From positions 1 to 45,400 of the forward strand of contig JAUCBJ010008429.1 of assembly GCA_032718475.1 (NCBI GenBank): a stretch of 45,400 nucleotides of DNA. Direction: 5' to 3'. The translations under genes were made by a program, and so were the position numbers. Positions 41,268 through 45,400 of this stretch are shown here, piece after piece. The notes beneath the pieces are model-generated. The model made no database searches and was not told the origin of the DNA. It was given only the letters and a program-made list of their open reading frames with translations. Within the stretch, counting starts at the first letter, position 1, and the number at the start of each line of letters is the position of its first letter. Source of the stretch: Nemertoderma westbladi (Eukaryota > Xenacoelomorpha > Nemertodermatida > Nemertodermatidae).

Positions 41268-41480
41268 ATCACACTTATATTCAATTTGTACTAAGTGCTA
41301 AATGATTATAAGACCAAAATACCATAATACGCTAACTCGCTGAATGTTGATTGCGAATACCCCTCCGTTTCGCGAATAGCCAATTTCACACTTATCAATA
41401 ATTAATAATAAAAGCGTTTGCATAAACTCTGGGAGCGCTAAAGTACCCGATAACTTTGTATTGTCATGGAAACGTATTTT
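41268..41480. repeat. Direct repeat, copy 2
   Basis: Partner of 40142-40440. It lacks roughly 60 bases present in copy 1 between GGAGCGCTAAAGT and CCCGATAACT. Confidence 0.85.
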
Positions 41481-42057
41481 AATAGATTTTTAACTGCACA
41501 TTGACAACTAGTCTAATGAAACATAGGCAAACCGAAATTTATTCCCAGACTGAACGAATAAGAATGGTGAAATGGAAAACTTACACCATGACAGACAATC
41601 GTTATTAGAATATTTCCTCGTTTAGTCTATTATTGTTGAGATATACTAAAATACATAACGCAAACTCAAACTGTAGCAAATTTAATTTGGATTGTAAATT
41701 GATGAAATTAATTAGTGAAACAATGTGTCGGATTAATAATTAACAATTGTTAAAATGCGAAACAATTAAAATTCACTATAATGATAGGCTGCTCAGAGTA
41801 ACTTAAACCCACATAAATAATTCCCTTGAGTGAATTCTAACCGCGTAGGAAAATTTAATATAAAAATGTTAATTATGCGATCATTTGGGTAATTTTTATC
41901 TTATGAAAAGATAATTAAAGGAGTCATAGTGAAATTCTCATATTAAAGTAACGTTTCAAAACCAATCTGGTAATTCTAAAGTGCCGGGGGAAAACTTAAC
42001 ACAAGAATTGGAGCCGCACCTAACTAATATATCATGGACACTGATAAAATACAAGAA
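41481..42057. other. AT-rich, no gene seen
   Basis: Nothing beyond the weak tail similarity to 40518-40620. Confidence 0.4.
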
Positions 42058-42377
42058 ATATAATAATAATTATGAATGGGAGAACCTTTTAGGCTCATTA
42101 AGCCAAGGAATTCCTGTTCACCACCATGGGTGATCTAGATCTTCCACAGTAAACCCTTCCCTTCCACTCTGTTTCCCAAGTTGCCTTGGTTCTCATTAAT
42201 CTACCACTGAAAGATGAAAGCCAGGGAGGGTTGGGCTAGGCTGCAGCATTTAAAGCACTGTGCCCAAACAGTGCTGCCCCATCTAAGGATCGAACCAGGG
42301 CCCCCTAATTGGAAATCCAGGAATGTCACCACTAGACCAACCTGCTACTTCCCATAATTATATAATAATAATTATGA
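42058..42377 (-). mobile_element. tRNA-derived SINE with 18-bp target-site duplication
   Basis: On the minus strand the head (42359 backwards) has GTAGCAGGTTGGTCTAGTGG (A-box region), CCAATTAGGGGGCCC and the B box CTGGTTCGATCC. The body then has CTGCAGCCTAGCCCAACC and ends near ATGGTGGTGAACAGG at about 42112. The exact 18-bp repeat ATATAATAATAATTATGA flanks it (42058-42075 and 42360-42377). It lies at the 5' edge of LINE copy 2. Confidence 0.85.
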
Positions 42378-43425
42378 TGACACAGATCATGATTTGAAGT
42401 CTTATTGGTAGTCCTTCAGGGTGACACACTTGCACTATTCTTATTCGTAATTGTGGTTGATTGTGTTCTACGCATGTCCTTAGACCATCTTTAAAGATGG
42501 GGTAATGGTAACACCCCCTACTGGCAAAAAAAGTAGAGGAAATCCAGCAAAGTACCTTACTGATCTTGATAACTTAGGGGTACTGTCAGATTTACTAGGG
42601 GGAGCCCAAAGGCTCCTCTACTCATTGGAGCAGGTTGCTTCTAGTGTTGGTCTTTTTGTAAATTGAAAGAAGACCAAAATCATGACAGTCAACCTAGACA
42701 GCCCTTAATAAATGTCTGATCGGAAGGGCATAAGCTCTAAGGATGGCTTGCTTGAGCACGAGGATGAATTCTGCTACTTGGGATCATGGATCACAAAGTC
42801 AGGTGAAAACCTTCCGATACGTAATGGAAAGGCATGGGCAGCGTTAAATAGTCCAGTCCGTCCAGGATTTGGAAGTCCCATAGAATAAGACAGAACCTTA
42901 ATGTTCGATTATTTATGGCAGCAGTAGTACCAGTTCTCTTATATGGGAGTCCAAGCTGGACTCTAACTGCAGAGGACACCAAATCTCTGGATGGTACTTT
43001 CACAAGAATGCTGCGCCGGGTTCATTGTGTCAAGTACAATGAACACATCTCCAATCAGACTCTATACAACATTGGATGCGTTCCATTAATCTCCCCTAGC
43101 TTGACACTTGAACGGAACTGCCTCCGCTTTGCAGGACATTGCGTTCGCCGCGAGGACCAGCCAGTGCATAATCCTGTGCTTTGGCGCCCTCGTGGAGTGA
43201 ATAAGCATGGTGGACAGCCCATGACTTTCTTGAGACGCATCTTAAAGGACACTGGCTTCGAAGATGCGGAATATCTAGCAAATGTCATGGGTGATAGGGA
43301 GTTGTGGCGGCGCATTTTTGTCACCAAGACGGCACAGCATTCTTAATATATATGTAATATATATATGATGCAGCTGCAATGCAGCTTGCCGATCGTAGTT
43401 GTAGTAGTAGTCTAGTAGTATGATG
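42378..43425 (+). mobile_element. LINE copy 2, 5'-truncated
   Basis: Homologous to 10890-11690 of the first LINE and continuing to the natural end. Frame-broken upstream; the last 143 codons (42915-43346) are open: VVPVLLYGSPSWTL, KSLDGTFTRMLRRVH, RREDQPVHNPVLW, KHGGQPMTFLRRILKDTG, then RELWRRIFVTKTAQHS. The 3' end is GCTTGCCGATCGTAG followed by TTG/TAG trinucleotides. It shows what the first copy's C-terminus looked like before the 27-bp array arose. Confidence 0.85.
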
Positions 43426-43832
43426 AAAAATGTGAAGCATTAGTTGCAACACTAACTGAAATATGACTCATCCCATTGCACTGATTCAAATGACCTTGAC
43501 TAATAGGAGCTAGGCTACGGCAATTTTGATATTTTGTATCTCTTAGAATTTTCCAATGAGTCTTTTTCCCAAGTTTTGTTTTGGATCCGTTACTGTAAAA
43601 TTATCCATTATAATATTTAATATAACATTCCCTTGCAATAAATAGACCTGTAAACTGATCTCTGATGTTTTCAAAAGCCTTTTTAATACCTCCCGTAACT
43701 ACTGTAATCTTTGACAAGTTTTTCTGATAAATGAAAATTACGGTTCCCAAAAATCAGGTATCCCGATTGCCAAAGTAGGGATCACTGAGCCAAATTACAG
43801 AAATACTTAATATTTGATCATGTTAAACACTA

Positions 43833-43950
43833 GTTTGCAGTTAGTACAACATGAATAAACCATGCAGTTAGGTGTATAATAATACTGTTCGGGTTTGCAG
43901 TTAGCTCAACATTAATTAGACCATGCAGTTAGGTGTATAATAATACACCT
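43833..43950. repeat. 60-bp direct duplication
   Basis: Two tandem 60-bp units starting GTTTGCAGTTAG at 43833 and 43893 and ending GTGTATAATAATAC, with a handful of differences. Confidence 0.88.
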
Positions 43951-44254
43951 AGAGGCAGCTCTCTAGTGATCAGTTCATTATCAATTTGTCAGGCGAAGAA
44001 CTACTTGTCCCTCGAGACCAAGATAAGAACTTTCGCAGATTCGATTCCCATTTGACCCTTGACCTGTGTTCTTAATAAACAGTCACTGTCGTGGAATGGA
44101 ACCATTTTTGGAAGGGTTAGTTTATATTTATCCAAACATGGTTTATTTAACACAATTATTCACATTTAATGTGCGGGTGTAACAAATATTTTTATTTAGA
44201 AAATAGTTTGTTGATTTACGTTATCCTAATAATTCTCTATAAAATTAAATTGAA
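43951..44254. other. No gene seen
   Basis: AT-rich DNA without coding or repeat structure that I can support. Confidence 0.4.
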
Positions 44255-44350
44255 GGCTACTACTACGATCAGCATGCTGCATTGCTAGATCATCCTCATC
44301 TTCAAGCACAGTGTCTTTTAAGATGCGTCTCAAGAAATTCGTGGGTCAGA
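44255..44350 (-). mobile_element. LINE 3' fragment (minus)
   Basis: Read on the minus strand: TTTCTTGAGACGCATCTTAA, AAGACACTGTGCTTGAAGAT, then GCAGCATGCTGATCGTAGTA, matching the end of LINE copy 2 including its GATCGTAGTAGTAG terminus. Confidence 0.7.
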
Positions 44351-44603
44351 AAAAGCAGATAGCTGACGACAAAAAACTCAAAAAGTTGAAAAGTGTTGGA
44401 TGATGGAACTATTTACGTCAACATTTTACAAACATGATCGAAATACTAATTCTTTTTGTATAATTTATCTATGAAACGCAATCTTTAATTTCAGTTCAGA
44501 AAATAAAGTAAATGTTTAATTAATCCTTCACGTAATATCAATAAATTATTATCAGATATTAATGGTATCATCAATAAAAAGTTAGCTTACTTTATAACGA
44601 AAT

Positions 44604-44652
44604 GGCTTTATATATAGATAGATATAGATATATATATATATATATATAGATG
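44604..44652. repeat. (TA/GATA)n microsatellite
   Basis: Alternating TATAGATAGATATAGATATA and a pure TA run. Confidence 0.9.
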
Positions 44653-44705
44653 TATAGGCTACTGTATATAGCTTACAGATAACGAAAAAGAGCCCTTACT
44701 TACCC

Positions 44706-45010
44706 GTTGCTAGGGCGAAAGTCATACCCGATATAGTGGGGTGGGTGTTGGTCACATAGCCCCAAACTTGTTAGTTCAGCCGTTGCTAAGGAGAAAATCT
44801 ATGTTGCTATGGTAACTGACTTAAAAATGTGTCCATTAAACTCCCCATACACGATATAGTACTGATTTCTGTTGATCCAATGGCCACAAAGTTGTTTGTT
44901 TACCCATTGCTAAGGAGAAAGTCACTGTTGCTATGGTAACTGTGACTTAAAAATGTGTCCATTAAATTCCCCATACACGATATAGTACTGATATGTGTTG
45001 GTCTCATGAT
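44706..45010. repeat. 124-bp tandem repeat carrying X-box-like palindromes
   Basis: Two full units and one shortened first unit. Each full unit has CATTGCTAAGGAGAAA or CGTTGCTAAGGAGAAA, the palindrome GTTGCTATGGTAAC (44803-44816 and 44927-44940, period 124), GACTTAAAAATGTGTCCATT and CCCATACACGATATAGTACT. GTTGCTATGGTAAC fits the RFX-factor X-box consensus with one mismatch. Confidence 0.88.
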
Positions 45011-45400
45011 CATAGAGTGAAATGAAGTAACACTTCCTACTTGGCCTCTTATTTTTTTGATGGCAGCTCTGTGTCCAGGCCTGTTATTTTATGAAGGCCC
45101 TGCCTTAACCAATATGTAGACAGCTATCATTATGTTGCATTCTACCAAACCATGCGCTTTAAGTAGATACCTCATAATCCTATGTAACCTACCTAATACA
45201 ATTATACCATTCAGTATGTAGACACATGACCACTCATGGGATTTCCCTATCAACTTCTCCCAACCTTATAACCCAACCTGCAACCCTATATTTGTACTTT
45301 AGATTGACAGCTTACAACTAACTCGGTGTACTTTCCCTATCACAATTACCTTACAGTTATACACGTACATACATACACGTTAACCTTTCTGGGATTCACC
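45011..45400. other. No gene seen
   Basis: AT-rich DNA with no supported feature. Confidence 0.4.

Overview
The window is nuclear DNA of an animal with a repeat-rich, AT-rich genome. It holds spliced genes with GT-AG introns, a Fragile-X-family gene, the 3' end of a ZSWIM8-type gene, and LINE, SINE, BEL/Pao and piggyBac-type repeats. I see no operons, rRNA or functional tRNA genes. An invertebrate, possibly a non-vertebrate deuterostome, fits best, but I cannot name the species.

Layout. 1-5500 is repeat-rich: a decayed LINE reverse transcriptase on the minus strand, small fold-backs, a LINE 3' end, and a 1.47-kb piggyBac-like fold-back element bounded by TTAA (3508-4981). 5524-7407 is one uninterrupted 627-codon FMR1/FXR-family gene (two Tudor domains, KH domains, a very G-rich RGG tail). 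8581-11940 is a broken APE-type LINE with a 27-bp in-frame minisatellite near its end. 12323-33250 carries five plus-strand exons encoding the last 318 residues of ZSWIM8, the substrate receptor family behind target-directed microRNA degradation. Four introns separate them, and the third is about 18 kb.

That third intron starts with a 30-bp minisatellite that looks like an amplified copy of its own 5' splice junction. The minisatellite is interrupted by 16.7 kb of antisense BEL/Pao DNA (14794-31537). Read on the minus strand this is: 5' LTR (29975-31537), a 63-codon ORF overlapping gag by ATGA, gag-protease-RT-RNase H-integrase with several stops and frameshifts, a non-coding repeat zone, a large unfamiliar ORF (21613-18987, no env features, zinc-knuckle tail, weak DEDD-exonuclease resemblance), a polypurine tract, the 3' LTR (17251-18813), and then a second leader plus gag cut off at 14793. 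The two LTR-gag blocks differ at only about 14 places in 4.0 kb.

33251-45400 is the ZSWIM8 3' UTR region followed by repeats: a 19-bp tandem repeat, an 81-copy 41-bp satellite with a 28-monomer (1148-bp) higher-order duplication, a TTAA-flanked MITE, duplicated unique-looking blocks, a tRNA-derived SINE with an 18-bp target-site duplication, a second 5'-truncated copy of the same LINE, and X-box-like tandem repeats.

The only genes that look functional are FMR1 and ZSWIM8. Both act post-transcriptionally and lie on the same strand. No upstream ZSWIM8 exon is visible, so the FMR1-like ORF may sit inside a ZSWIM8 intron.
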